Of a stretch of DNA of 64,000 bases, positions 10,131-18,276 are shown in pieces (position 1 is the first letter of the stretch; each line of letters begins with the position of its first letter). Made by a program: the position numbers and the translations under genes. Under the pieces are notes generated by a model, which was not told the origin of the DNA, did not search any database, and saw only the letters and a program-made list of their open reading frames with translations. Source of the stretch: Pseudonocardia sediminis (GTDB lineage: Bacteria > Actinomycetota > Actinomycetes > Mycobacteriales > Pseudonocardiaceae); NCBI RefSeq assembly GCF_004217185.1, contig NZ_SHKL01000001.1:1-64000 (forward strand). The letters run 5' to 3'.

Positions 10131-10834
10131 CCCCGCGACCGGACGAGCACGGGCCCGATGTCGGCGACGTGCGCGCCGCCCTGGCCGCACTCGGAGCGCC
10201 CCCGATGCCCGCCGACGTCTCGGCCCGGATCGGGGCCGCGCTGGCCGAGGAGATGCGGAGCGGGGCCCGTGCCGCCGGGACCCCACCGGTGGGGTCCTCC
10301 GACGACCGGCCCACGGGCGACACCACCGCACCGGAGGGCCCGCGCCCGTCCGGAACCCGCCTGCGGCTCGTCCGTCCTCCGCACGACGGCACCGGGGCCC
10401 CGCAGCGACACCTCCCCTCGCCGGAGGGGACAGCGGGGCGCCGGGCGCCGGGCCGTCCCCGGTCCGCCGTGCTCGCCGGGCTGGTGGCGGCCGCCGTCGC
10501 CGGCGTCGCCGCGGTCGCGGTCACCGTCGGTGCCCCGTCGTCCCCGCACGTCGTGAGCGAGGAGAGCGACCTGCGGGCCGCCGGCGCCGGCGCGGTGGGG
10601 GAGCAGGGGGCCGGCCCGCTGGCCGATCCGGCACGGCGGCGGGCCTGTCTCACCTCCGCCGGCGTCCCGGACCCGGGCGCGGCGCTGCTCGGCGGCCGTC
10701 CCTACGCGGTACGCGGGGAGCCGGGCACGCTGCTGGTCCTGGGCACCGGGGTGCGCGGCCGGTTCCGGCTCCTCGTCGTCGACTGCGACGCCGGCCGCGG
10801 ACGGCTCCTGGCCTCGACGACGGCCGGTCGCTGA
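10127..10834 (+). CDS. Anti-sigma-M factor, membrane protein
   Basis: A 235-residue protein with a single transmembrane helix near residues 112-135 (SAVLAGLVAAAVAGVAAVAV), a cytoplasmic N-terminal half rich in Pro/Arg, and an extracytoplasmic C-terminal half with two Cys residues. It occupies the place of the SigM anti-sigma factor (Rv3912, RsmA). The N-terminal MPADVSARIGAALAEE segment is typical of actinobacterial homologues. No HxxxCxxC zinc anti-sigma motif is visible. The start overlaps the sigM stop, so the two are probably made in fixed ratio. Confidence 0.8.
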   Translation: MTPRPDEHGPDVGDVRAALAALGAPPMPADVSARIGAALAEEMRSGARAAGTPPVGSSDDRPTGDTTAPEGPRPSGTRLRLVRPPHDGTGAPQRHLPSPEGTAGRRAPGRPRSAVLAGLVAAAVAGVAAVAVTVGAPSSPHVVSEESDLRAAGAGAVGEQGAGPLADPARRRACLTSAGVPDPGAALLGGRPYAVRGEPGTLLVLGTGVRGRFRLLVVDCDAGRGRLLASTTAGR

Positions 10835-10855
10835 CCCCGCACACCGCGACCGGCC

Positions 10856-10881
10856 GGAATGCCCTTGCCTAGGATCGTGTT
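10856..10881 (+). promoter_or_regulatory. SigR/SigH-type promoter of trxBA
   Basis: GGAAT at 10856-10860 and GTT at 10879-10881 are separated by exactly 18 bases. This is the published consensus of promoters read by the thiol-stress sigma factor SigR (Streptomyces) or SigH (mycobacteria), whose best known target is trxBA. It lies about 100 bases upstream of trxB on the correct strand, so disulfide stress induction of the thioredoxin system is likely. Confidence 0.85.
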
Positions 10882-10983
10882 GAAGGGTTCAGCGGCCGGA
10901 ACCGGGGAACGACCCGGTGAGACGGCCGCGACGACCGACAGCCCGGCGCCGAGCGCCGGACGTCCGCAGGGAGGGAAGACCCC

Positions 10984-11985
10984 GTGACCACCGACACGGT
11001 GCACAACCTGATCATCATCGGGTCGGGTCCGGCCGGGTACACCGCAGCGGTCTACGCCGCGCGCGCCCAGCTCGAGCCGATCGTGTTCGAGGGCAGCCAG
11101 TTCGGCGGCGCCCTGATGACGACGACCGAGGTGGAGAACTACCCGGGGTTCACCGACGGCATCGTGGGCCCGGACCTGATGGAGCAGATGCGGGGCCAGG
11201 CGAAGCGCTTCGGCGCCGACCTGCGACCCCAGGACGTCGACTCCGTGAAGCTCGACGGCGACGTCAAGGAGGTCGTGGTCGGCAAGGAGACGTTCCATGC
11301 CCGCGCCGTGATCCTGGCGATGGGCGCCGCCCCGCGCTACCTCTACGTCCCCGGTGAGCAGGAGCTGCTCGGCCGTGGCGTCAGCTCGTGCGCGACCTGC
11401 GACGGCTTCTTCTTCCGCGACCAGCACATCGCCGTCATCGGCGGCGGGGACTCGGCGATGGAGGAGGCGACGTTCCTCACCAAGTTCGCCGAGACCGTCA
11501 CGATCATCCACCGGCGCGACGAGTTCCGGGCCTCGAAGATCATGCTCGAGCGCGCGAAGAACGACCCGAAGATGCGCTGGCGCCCCAACGCCGAGGTCAC
11601 CGCCGTCACCGGGGAGGGCTCGGTGAAGTCGCTCGAGCTCAAGGACACCGTGACCGGTGAGACCGACTCGCTCGAGGTCACCGGCATGTTCGTCGCGATC
11701 GGTCACGACCCGCGCAGCGCGCTGGTCACCGGCCAGGTCGCGACCGACGACGAGGGCTACGTGAGCGTCGACGCGCCCGGCACCCGCACGAACGTCGACG
11801 GCGTGTTCGCCTGCGGCGACCTGGTCGACCACACCTACCGGCAGGCCATCACCGCGGCCGGCTCCGGCTGCGCCGCGGCGATCGACGCCGAGCGCTGGCT
11901 CGCCGCCGGCTCGGTCGACGCCGAGATGGTCGGCGGCGGCTACGGGGCGACCGAGGCCGAGAAGGTGCACGAACCCGCCCACTGA
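10984..11985 (+). CDS. trxB: Thioredoxin-disulfide reductase
   Basis: A 333-residue low-molecular-weight flavoprotein that reduces thioredoxin with NADPH. The FAD site is [18 protein letters not shown], the redox-active pair is CATCDG at about residues 135-138, the NADPH Rossmann motif is [15 protein letters not shown], and the FAD-binding C-terminal motif is [14 protein letters not shown]. It starts with GTG, preceded by GGAGGGAAG. A SigR/SigH-type promoter lies upstream and trxA follows after 41 bases. Confidence 0.96.
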   Translation: MTTDTVHNLIIIGSGPAGYTAAVYAARAQLEPIVFEGSQFGGALMTTTEVENYPGFTDGIVGPDLMEQMRGQAKRFGADLRPQDVDSVKLDGDVKEVVVGKETFHARAVILAMGAAPRYLYVPGEQELLGRGVSSCATCDGFFFRDQHIAVIGGGDSAMEEATFLTKFAETVTIIHRRDEFRASKIMLERAKNDPKMRWRPNAEVTAVTGEGSVKSLELKDTVTGETDSLEVTGMFVAIGHDPRSALVTGQVATDDEGYVSVDAPGTRTNVDGVFACGDLVDHTYRQAITAAGSGCAAAIDAERWLAAGSVDAEMVGGGYGATEAEKVHEPAH

Positions 11986-12026
11986 TCTCCCACGACCCCA
12001 CAGACCCCACACCGAAGGAGAAGGCC

Positions 12027-12353
12027 ATGGCCGGAAACACGATCGACGTCACCACGAGCTCGTTCAGCGACGACGTCCTGAACAGCGACAAGGCGGTCCT
12101 GGTGGACTTCTGGGCCACCTGGTGCGGCCCCTGCAAGATGGTCGCCCCGGTGCTCGACGAGATCGCGGGGGAGAACTCCGAGAAGCTCACCGTGGCAAAG
12201 CTCGACATCGACGCCAACCCGGAGGTCGCCCGCGACTACCAGGTGATGTCGGTGCCGACCATGATCCTGTTCTCCGGCGGCAAGCCGGTGAAGCAGATCG
12301 TGGGCGCGAAGCCGAAGGCGGCCCTGCTGCAGGACCTCGCCGACCACATCTGA
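12027..12353 (+). CDS. trxA: Thioredoxin
   Basis: A 108-residue thioredoxin with the canonical WCGPCK active site, the buried Asp in KLDIDANPEVARDY and the cis-Pro loop SVPTMILF. It reduces cytoplasmic protein disulfides and is recycled by TrxB. The start ATG has a strong GAAGGAGAAGG ribosome-binding site. It ends the trxBA operon, which is closed by the hairpin at 12399-12430. Confidence 0.96.
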   Translation: MAGNTIDVTTSSFSDDVLNSDKAVLVDFWATWCGPCKMVAPVLDEIAGENSEKLTVAKLDIDANPEVARDYQVMSVPTMILFSGGKPVKQIVGAKPKAALLQDLADHI

Positions 12354-12398
12354 TCCACCGTTCACCGCACGCGCATGCGTGTGGGCGAATGTCACGCT

Positions 12399-12430
12399 GC
12401 GTGTCCCGGCTGATCACGGCCGGGACACGC
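12399..12430 (+). terminator. Terminator of trxBA
   Basis: Perfect 12-bp stem: GCGTGTCCCGGC (12399-12410) with GCCGGGACACGC (12419-12430), 8-base loop. Outer bases GGCGAA (12384-12389) and TTCGCC (12436-12441) can extend the structure. It lies 45 bases after the trxA stop. Confidence 0.75.
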
Positions 12431-12564
12431 GCGTGTTCGCCCCGCTGTGCCTCGTTCGGGCGACGGCAGGGCACAATGGGCCCCGGCCGACGGGCGGGAC
12501 CGACCCGGCGCCACCGTAGGAACCACGCGCCGACCCGGCGCCACCGACATCGAGCGAGGGGTGC

Positions 12565-13716
12565 ATGCAGCTGCTCCGGCGCGGGGACTCCGGTCCTGCC
12601 GTGGAAGAGATCCGGGAGAAGCTGGGGCAGCTCGGCCTGCTGGTCGACACGCCGCAGTCCCGTGGCTACTTCGACGCCGACGTGGACCACGCCGTCCGCG
12701 TCTTCCAGCAGGGTCGTGGACTGATCACCGACGGGATCGTCGGCCCGGACACCTACCGAGCGTTGCGCGAGGCCGGGTGGACCCTCGGGGACCGGATGCT
12801 CTCGTTCACGCTGTCCACCCCGACAAGCGGTGACGACGTCGCCACGCTCCAGGAGCGGTTGCTGGAGCTCGGCTACAACGTCGGCCGCCCGAACGGGACG
12901 TTCGACCAGCAGACCGAGCAGGCGCTGTGCCGCTTCCAGCGCGACTACGGGCTGACCCCGGACGGCGTGTGCGGCCCGGAGACGCTGCGGGCGTTCCGCC
13001 GGCTCGGACGCAAGGTCACCGGTGGCCGTCCCGGCCTGCTGCGCGAGCAGGAGCTGCTGCGCCGCGCCGGACCGCGGATGCGCGGCAAGCGGATCGTCAT
13101 CGATCCCGGCCACGGCGGCCCGGACCGCGGCGTCGAGATCGCCGGCGTGAACGAGGCCGACCTCATGTGGGACCTGGCCCGCCGGATCGCCGGACGGATG
13201 TCGGCCACCGGCATGGAGGCGATGCTGTCCCGGCAGGAGACCACCTGCCCGACCGACGTCGAGCGCGCCCAGTTCGCCAACGACGTCGGCGCGGACCTCG
13301 TCGTCTCGCTGCACACCGACGCCAACCGCAGCATGCACGCGGAGGGCCTGGCGACCTACCACTTCGGCAACGGCTCCGGCACGACGTCGACGGTCGGCGA
13401 GGCACTCGCCGGGCTGATCCAGCGCGAGCTGCTCACCCGTACCCCGATGCTCGACTGCCGCAGCCAGCCGTGCACCTGGGAGCTCGTACGCCGTACCCGG
13501 ATGCCGGCCGTCCGGATCGAGGTCGGCTACCTGACGCACCTGGGCGACCGGCGCCGGCTGCTCGACCCGGAGTTCCGCGACATCGTCGCCGAGGGCGTGC
13601 TGGTGGCCGTCAAGCGGCTGTACCTGCTGGGCCAGGACGACCAGCCGACCGGCACCTTCACGTTCTCCGACGTGTTGGCCCGCGAGTTCGGCAGGGACCA
13701 GATCAGGGCCATCTAG
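12565..13716 (+). CDS. cwlM: CwlM-like N-acetylmuramoyl-L-alanine amidase-fold protein
   Basis: A 383-residue protein without a signal peptide. Two peptidoglycan-binding (PG_binding_1) domains occupy residues 1-70 and about 80-150, followed by an Amidase_3 domain. Zinc-ligand motifs are intact: DPGHGGPDRG, GVEIAG, SLHTDAN and RIEVGYLTH. In mycobacteria the homologue in this position (Rv3915) is largely cytoplasmic, is phosphorylated by PknB and activates MurA, which fits the missing signal peptide. The start ATG is preceded by GAGGGG. It converges on the GNAT gene. Confidence 0.88.
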   Translation: MQLLRRGDSGPAVEEIREKLGQLGLLVDTPQSRGYFDADVDHAVRVFQQGRGLITDGIVGPDTYRALREAGWTLGDRMLSFTLSTPTSGDDVATLQERLLELGYNVGRPNGTFDQQTEQALCRFQRDYGLTPDGVCGPETLRAFRRLGRKVTGGRPGLLREQELLRRAGPRMRGKRIVIDPGHGGPDRGVEIAGVNEADLMWDLARRIAGRMSATGMEAMLSRQETTCPTDVERAQFANDVGADLVVSLHTDANRSMHAEGLATYHFGNGSGTTSTVGEALAGLIQRELLTRTPMLDCRSQPCTWELVRRTRMPAVRIEVGYLTHLGDRRRLLDPEFRDIVAEGVLVAVKRLYLLGQDDQPTGTFTFSDVLAREFGRDQIRAI

Positions 13717-13774
13717 GCCTGTTCGCCGGCCGTCCCGCCCCGGAGTCCGGGACGGCCGCGCGAGTCGATCACGG

Positions 13775-13800
13775 ACGATCTGAGGGCGCCCTCAGATCGT
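13775..13800. terminator. Perfect 26-bp palindrome between cwlM and the GNAT gene
   Basis: The 13-base half ACGATCTGAGGGC is followed immediately by its exact reverse complement. It covers the last codons of the GNAT gene (stop at 13792-13794) and lies 58 bases after the cwlM stop, so it may end both transcripts. Most of its right half plus the next bases recurs near 17493. Confidence 0.6.
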
Positions 13801-14460
13801 CGCTGAGCACTGTCCTACCCGGACCGGGGTCCGGCGCTCGACCGGGGCCGGGGTCTGCACCGGGATCGTCACGGTGTTGAACAATTGTTCGAGCGCCGCC
13901 TCGACGCCCTCCTTCCACTCCAGACCGGAGCGGAGCTCCATCCGCAACCGCGGCCAGCGGTGGTGCGGGCGGACGGTCTTGAACCCGACGGCGCGCAGGA
14001 ACTCGGCCGGGACGACGCAGTCGGCCTCGGTGCCCGGGCGCGCGTCGCCGAAGACCTCGACGGCCTTGACGCCGCGACGGGTGAGGTCCTTCACGACGGC
14101 CTGGGCGAGCATCCGGCCCAGCCCCTCCCCGGAGAACTCCGGCAGGATCTGCATCGTGGTCAGCAGGACCGCGTCGGCGCTCACCGGGCCGGTCGGCATC
14201 TCGGTCGCCCGCGGCACGGCCGACGGCGGCGCGTAGATCACGTAGCCGGCCGGGACCCCGCCCATGTGCACGATCCGGCCGCACGACCCCCACTCCAGGA
14301 GCACCTCGGAGAGCCAGGCCTCCTTCTCGAGGTCGGTCGTGCCGTACTCGTCCGCCTGCTCGGCGCCGCGCGAGGACAGCTCCCAGTAGACGCAGCTCCG
14401 GCAACGCTTGGGCAGATCGCCCAGATTGTCCAGATTGAGCGGAGCCACATGCCAGGACAC
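13792..14460 (-). CDS. GNAT family N-acetyltransferase
   Basis: A 222-residue acetyltransferase equivalent in position to Rv3916c. The acetyl-CoA loop region is seen around GEGLGRMLAQAVVKDL, with preceding strand ILLTTMQILPEF-like sequence. The N-terminus carries a C..C pair (CRSCVYWE) that is conserved in this group and may bind metal. Substrate is unknown. GTG at 14460 is preceded by GGAGG at the right spacing. It converges on cwlM and is divergent from the aminotransferase. Confidence 0.82.
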   Translation of the reverse strand: MSWHVAPLNLDNLGDLPKRCRSCVYWELSSRGAEQADEYGTTDLEKEAWLSEVLLEWGSCGRIVHMGGVPAGYVIYAPPSAVPRATEMPTGPVSADAVLLTTMQILPEFSGEGLGRMLAQAVVKDLTRRGVKAVEVFGDARPGTEADCVVPAEFLRAVGFKTVRPHHRWPRLRMELRSGLEWKEGVEAALEQLFNTVTIPVQTPAPVERRTPVRVGQCSATI

Positions 14461-14695
14461 GGGAACCTCCGGCCGTCGGGTCGCGCTGGGGGACCCCCCG
14501 CTGCGTATCTGATGCTCTGATCGCGGGAGCGGGTGCTCGGCCCCTCCTCGATCCGTCCGCAGCCTAATTCGATACAGCTCCCGAAAACACCCCGTGTGCT
14601 GCCAGAGGTGTGTGACCCACGACGAAGGGCAGGATGATCACCTGACCCGGTTACACTCGGGCGGTCCGATCCACCCCCGTCACCTGGGAGCGCGC

Positions 14696-16063
14696 ATGTC
14701 GTCGCCCGATCGCCCGCAGCAGTCCACCGACCTCACGGTGACCGCGGCGGCAGCGGCGGCAGCTCCCCACCAGCCCCGGACCGAGCTCGCCGTGTCACCG
14801 ACCGAGCGCTTCGCGACCCGGACCGCGGGCATGACGGCGTCGGAGATCCGGGCCCTGTTCGCCGTCGCCAGCCGGCCCGAGGTCGTCTCGCTGGCCGGCG
14901 GCATGCCGAACCTGGCGGCGCTCCCGCTGCAGTCGTTGTCGTCCGAGGTGGCCGACCTGGTCACGCAGGACGGCCTGATGGCGCTGCAGTACGGCTCCGC
15001 CCAGGGCGTGCCGGTGCTGCGCGAGCAGATCTGCGACGTCATGCGCGAGGAGGGGATCGAGGGCGACCCGAACGACGTCGTCGTCACCGTCGGCTCGCAG
15101 ATGGCGCTCGACCTGCTCACCCGGATCTTCATCGACCCGGGCGACGTCGTGCTGGCCGAGGGGCCGTCCTACGTCGGCGCCCTGGGCAGCTTCGCGGCCT
15201 ACCAGGCCCGCGTCGTGCACGTCGCGATGGACGAGCACGGCCTCGTCCCGGAACGCCTCACCGAGGCGCTGCGGTCGCTGGCCGCGCAGGGGATCACGCC
15301 GAAGTTCCTCTACACGATCCCGAACTTCCACAACCCGGCCGGCGTGACGCTGGCCGTCGAGCGCCGCCCGAGGATCCTCGACATCTGCCGCGACTTCGGC
15401 GTGATGGTCATCGAGGACAACCCGTACGGGCTGCTCGGCTTCACCGGCGAGGTCTACCCGGCGCTGCGCTCGATCGACGCGGACGTCATCTACCTCGGGT
15501 CGTTCTCCAAGACGTTCGCCTCCGGGCTCCGCGTCGGCTGGGCGCTGGTCCCGCCGCTCGTCCGCGACCGGCTGGTGCTGGCGGCGGAGTCGGCGACGCT
15601 GTGCCCGCCGAGCTTCACGCAGATGCTCGTCTCCCGGTACCTGGCCCACCACGACTGGCGCAGCCAGGTGAAGACGTTCACCGAGAACTACCGCGAGCGC
15701 CGGGACGCGATGCTCGCCGCCCTGGAGACCCACCTCCCCGAGGGCTGCAGCTGGAACGTCCCGGACGGCGGCTTCTTCGTGTGGCTGACCGTGCCGGAGG
15801 GCGTGGACACCAAGGCGATGCTGCCGCGGGCGGTGACGGCACGCGTCGCGTACGCGTCCGGCACCGGCTTCTACGCCGACGGCTTCGGGAGCCGGCAGCT
15901 GCGCCTGTCGTTCTGCTACCCGACCCCGGAGCGGATCACCGAGGGCGTCCGGCGCCTGGCCGCGGTCCTGGAGGCGGAGCTGGACGTCGTGCGTACGTTC
16001 GGGACGTCGGCACGCACGGAGCTGACCCGCGGGCCGCAGAGCCCGTCGCCCGACACCACCTGA
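14696..16063 (+). CDS. PLP-dependent class I/II aminotransferase
   Basis: A 455-residue fold-type I aminotransferase of the MocR/2-aminoadipate-transaminase-like group, lacking the DNA-binding domain of true MocR regulators. The Schiff-base lysine is in GSFSKTFASGLRVGW, the PLP-contact Asp/Asn motifs are IPNFHNPAG and VIEDNPYGLL, and the carboxylate-binding Arg sits in LRLSFCYPTPERI. The substrate is not evident. Homologues occupy the same place beside ddl or parB in related genera. ATG at 14696 is preferred; the longer open frame starts inside unlikely sequence. Confidence 0.85.
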   Translation: MSSPDRPQQSTDLTVTAAAAAAAPHQPRTELAVSPTERFATRTAGMTASEIRALFAVASRPEVVSLAGGMPNLAALPLQSLSSEVADLVTQDGLMALQYGSAQGVPVLREQICDVMREEGIEGDPNDVVVTVGSQMALDLLTRIFIDPGDVVLAEGPSYVGALGSFAAYQARVVHVAMDEHGLVPERLTEALRSLAAQGITPKFLYTIPNFHNPAGVTLAVERRPRILDICRDFGVMVIEDNPYGLLGFTGEVYPALRSIDADVIYLGSFSKTFASGLRVGWALVPPLVRDRLVLAAESATLCPPSFTQMLVSRYLAHHDWRSQVKTFTENYRERRDAMLAALETHLPEGCSWNVPDGGFFVWLTVPEGVDTKAMLPRAVTARVAYASGTGFYADGFGSRQLRLSFCYPTPERITEGVRRLAAVLEAELDVVRTFGTSARTELTRGPQSPSPDTT

Positions 16064-16130
16064 TCCACACTCTCCTGTCGTCACCGGTCCCGCCCGGACG
16101 CGGGACCGGTGACGATAGGACAATGCCCCG

Positions 16131-17078
16131 GTGACCGATCGAAACGTTGCCGTCCTGGCCGGAGGCCTGTCCCACGAGCGAGAGGTGTCGCTGCGTTCCG
16201 GGCGACGCCTCAGTGGTGCGTTGCGCGCCGTCGGCATGGAGGTCCGCGAGTGGGACGTCGACGCCTCGCTGCTGACGCGGCTGCGTGACGAACGTCCGGA
16301 CGCCGTGGCGATCGCCCTGCACGGCGGGGAGGGCGAGAACGGCGCGGTGCAGGCCGTGCTGGAGCTTCTCGGGATCCCGTTCGTCGGGACGCCGTCACGC
16401 GCCTGCCGCCGGTCCTGGGACAAGCCGGGGGTGAAGGCCGAGCTCGTCCGCGCCGGCCTGAGCACCCCGGAGTGGGTCGCACTGCCGCACTCGACGTTCC
16501 GCGAGCTCGGTGCGAAGGGCGTCCTGGACGCGATCGTGGACCGGCTCGGGCTGCCCCTGGTTCTCAAGCCGGACCAGGGCGGGTCCGCGCTGGGCGTCCA
16601 GATGGTGCAGGAGGCGGCCGACCTGCCGGCGGCGATGGTGAGCTGCCTGGCCTACGCCGACACCGTCCTGGCCGAGCGCCACGTGCGGGGGACCGAGGTC
16701 GCCGTCTCGGTCGTGCACGACGGCGACGAACCCCGCGCGCTGCCGCCGGTCGAGGTCGAGGTGCCGTCCGGGTTCTACGACTACACGTCCCGCTACACGC
16801 CCGGCGCCGCGTCCTTCCACTGCCCGGCCCGGCTCCCGGAGGCGACGCTGGCGACCCTGCAGGAGACCGCGCTGCGGGCCCACGAGCTCCTCGGCCTGCG
16901 CGACGTCTCGCGCTTGGACGCGATCGTCACCGAGGACGGGCAGGTGCAGATCCTGGAGATGAACGTGTCCCCGGGACTGACCGACACCTCCCTGCTCCCG
17001 ACCGCCGTGACGGCTGCGGGCGAGGACCTGGCCGGCGTCTACCGGTCGCTGATCGAGCGGGCGTCCGACCGCGCCTGA
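16131..17078 (+). CDS. D-alanine--D-alanine ligase family protein
   Basis: A 315-residue ATP-grasp ligase. Motifs: VAVLAGGLSHEREVSLRSG at the N-terminus, LHGGEGENGAVQAVLELLGI, the ATP-binding LPLVLKPDQGGSALGVQ, VEVPSGFYDYTSRYT, and the metal site VQILEMNVSPGLTDTSLLP. It would make D-Ala-D-Ala for peptidoglycan. The glycine-rich ATP loop and the metal site keep the expected acidic residues. Some actinomycetes have a second Ddl elsewhere, so this may be the housekeeping or a paralogous copy. Start GTG. A parS site follows five bases after the stop codon. Confidence 0.85.
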   Translation: MTDRNVAVLAGGLSHEREVSLRSGRRLSGALRAVGMEVREWDVDASLLTRLRDERPDAVAIALHGGEGENGAVQAVLELLGIPFVGTPSRACRRSWDKPGVKAELVRAGLSTPEWVALPHSTFRELGAKGVLDAIVDRLGLPLVLKPDQGGSALGVQMVQEAADLPAAMVSCLAYADTVLAERHVRGTEVAVSVVHDGDEPRALPPVEVEVPSGFYDYTSRYTPGAASFHCPARLPEATLATLQETALRAHELLGLRDVSRLDAIVTEDGQVQILEMNVSPGLTDTSLLPTAVTAAGEDLAGVYRSLIERASDRA

Positions 17079-17082
17079 CGCG

Positions 17083-17096
17083 GTTTCACGTGAAAC
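17083..17096. other. parS site 1
   Basis: Exact 14-bp palindrome GTTTCACGTGAAAC, the centromere-like sequence bound by ParB. It is the first of three sites within 114 bases immediately after ddl. Confidence 0.93.
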
Positions 17097-17128
17097 ACGC
17101 GGGGCGGCCCGTGTGGACGTACACCGAT

Positions 17129-17142
17129 GTTTCACGTGAAAC
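17129..17142. other. parS site 2
   Basis: Exact GTTTCACGTGAAAC. With flanking bases it reads TGTTTCACGTGAAACC, one base from the full 16-bp bacterial consensus. The spacing to site 1 is 46 bases. Confidence 0.93.
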
Positions 17143-17182
17143 CCGACCGCCCGCCTCGCCGAGACGGGCGAGGAGCGACGCG

Positions 17183-17196
17183 GTTTCACGTGAAAC
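17183..17196. other. parS site 3
   Basis: Exact GTTTCACGTGAAAC, 54 bases from site 2. Bases flanking sites 1 and 3 are alike (acgcg before, acacg after), suggesting local duplication. Confidence 0.93.
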
Positions 17197-17781
17197 ACGG
17201 AACCGACACCTCCACATCGAGGAGCGTCGACCGCTCCAGCACGCCCCGGCGACCGGTTCCGGACTCCGACGACCATCGCGAGCCCGATTCTCACGTCGCC
17301 ACGGCCCGACGAGATGGTTCGACGGCACTCGGCCGGACACCGGCCCGTCTCGGCCCGGACGGCCCACATCGGACCGGATCAGCGATTTCCGACCCGCCCA
17401 CGGACCGTTCAGGGCCGATGACGGGTACTTCCACCACACCCGCCCCACCTGTCCAGGTCACACCCGATCGCCCGCGGATGGCCCGTACAGCGCGCCCTCA
17501 GATCGCCGCTGAGCCGAAACGAGCGAAAACCACGCCCGGGTGGGGTCGACGCCGATCTCGCACAGCGAGCCTCTGAGCGCCTCGGTCACCGGCCGGCTCG
17601 TCCGATCCACGGCACCGACCGGCCACCTCCCGGCCCCGACGACCCCGAGTGCGGCCCCTTCCGGCCCACCCCGCGGCCTCGGCGGGCCCGTTCGCCCGTC
17701 CCCAGGACACGTGACGACGCCGAGCCCGCCGCCGGGACGGTGTCGGTCCGGCGGCCACGGACGTCGGTGCGGTCGCGACCA

Positions 17782-18205
17782 TCAGGCGTCGACGGGCGCC
17801 ACGGCGGTGCCTTCGAACTCGCAGAGCAGCTTCGGCTCGGCAAGACGGTCGACCCCCACCAGGGTGCCCGGCGCCCCGCACCCGACGCGGTCGAAGCGCG
17901 CCGTGAGCTCCGGATGGCCCTTCTCCCAGAATTCGTCCAGGACCGAGCTCACGACGTACCAGTAACCGCACGACGTGCTCCCACCGCATGTCGGCCGCGG
18001 CAAGGATCGTCTCGGCGTTGTCGAGGGCGGCGACGACCTGCCCGCGGATGTCACCGGCGTGCAGGACGTTCCCGTCCCCGTCGGAGGCGACGGCTCCGGC
18101 CAGGTAGAGGGTCCGCCCACCCGTCACCTCGACGCGCTGGACGAAGCCCAGATCGTCCTGCCAGGTGCACGGGTTGATGATCCGTCGTGAGTACGTCGAC
18201 GACAT
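17782..18205 (-). pseudogene. RidA family protein, frameshifted
   Basis: Two adjacent reading frames together give one RidA/YjgF-like protein of about 140 residues. The first part starts MSSTYSRRIINPCTWQDDLG and contains GRTLYLAGAVASD, DIRGQVVAALDNAETILAAA and MRWEHVVRL. The second resumes with YWYVVSSVLDEFW and ends VGVDRLAEPKLLCEFEGTAVA. The break falls near 17963-17966, where one base too many or two too few occur at CGGTTACTGG. An intact protein would deaminate reactive enamines or imines. Either a real pseudogene or a single-base sequence error; both halves are otherwise well conserved, so decay would be recent. Confidence 0.75.
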
Positions 18206-18230
18206 GGTGCTCGACTCCCTCGAACGACGA

Positions 18231-18262
18231 CGGCCCGTGGTTTCACGTGAAACCACGGGCCG
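18231..18262. other. parS site 4 inside a perfect 32-bp palindrome
   Basis: The 14-bp parS (GTTTCACGTGAAAC, 18240-18253) is extended symmetrically by CGGCCCGTG on each side, giving a perfect 32-bp palindrome. It lies between the parB stop (18277) and the start of the RidA gene (18205), so it could act as parB terminator and ParB-binding site at once. Confidence 0.9.
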
Positions 18263-18276
18263 GGGGAGGGGAGCGG

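Larger units (their letters stand above)
17079..17781. other. Intergenic region between ddl and ridA pseudogene carrying three parS sites
   Basis: About 700 bases without a credible gene. The first 120 bases hold parS sites 1-3. The remainder has open frames only as low-complexity Arg/Pro shadows with no family motif. A 20-odd base segment around 17493-17513 nearly repeats the sequence at 13787-13807. It is probably the core ParB-loading region of the chromosome. Confidence 0.6.
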
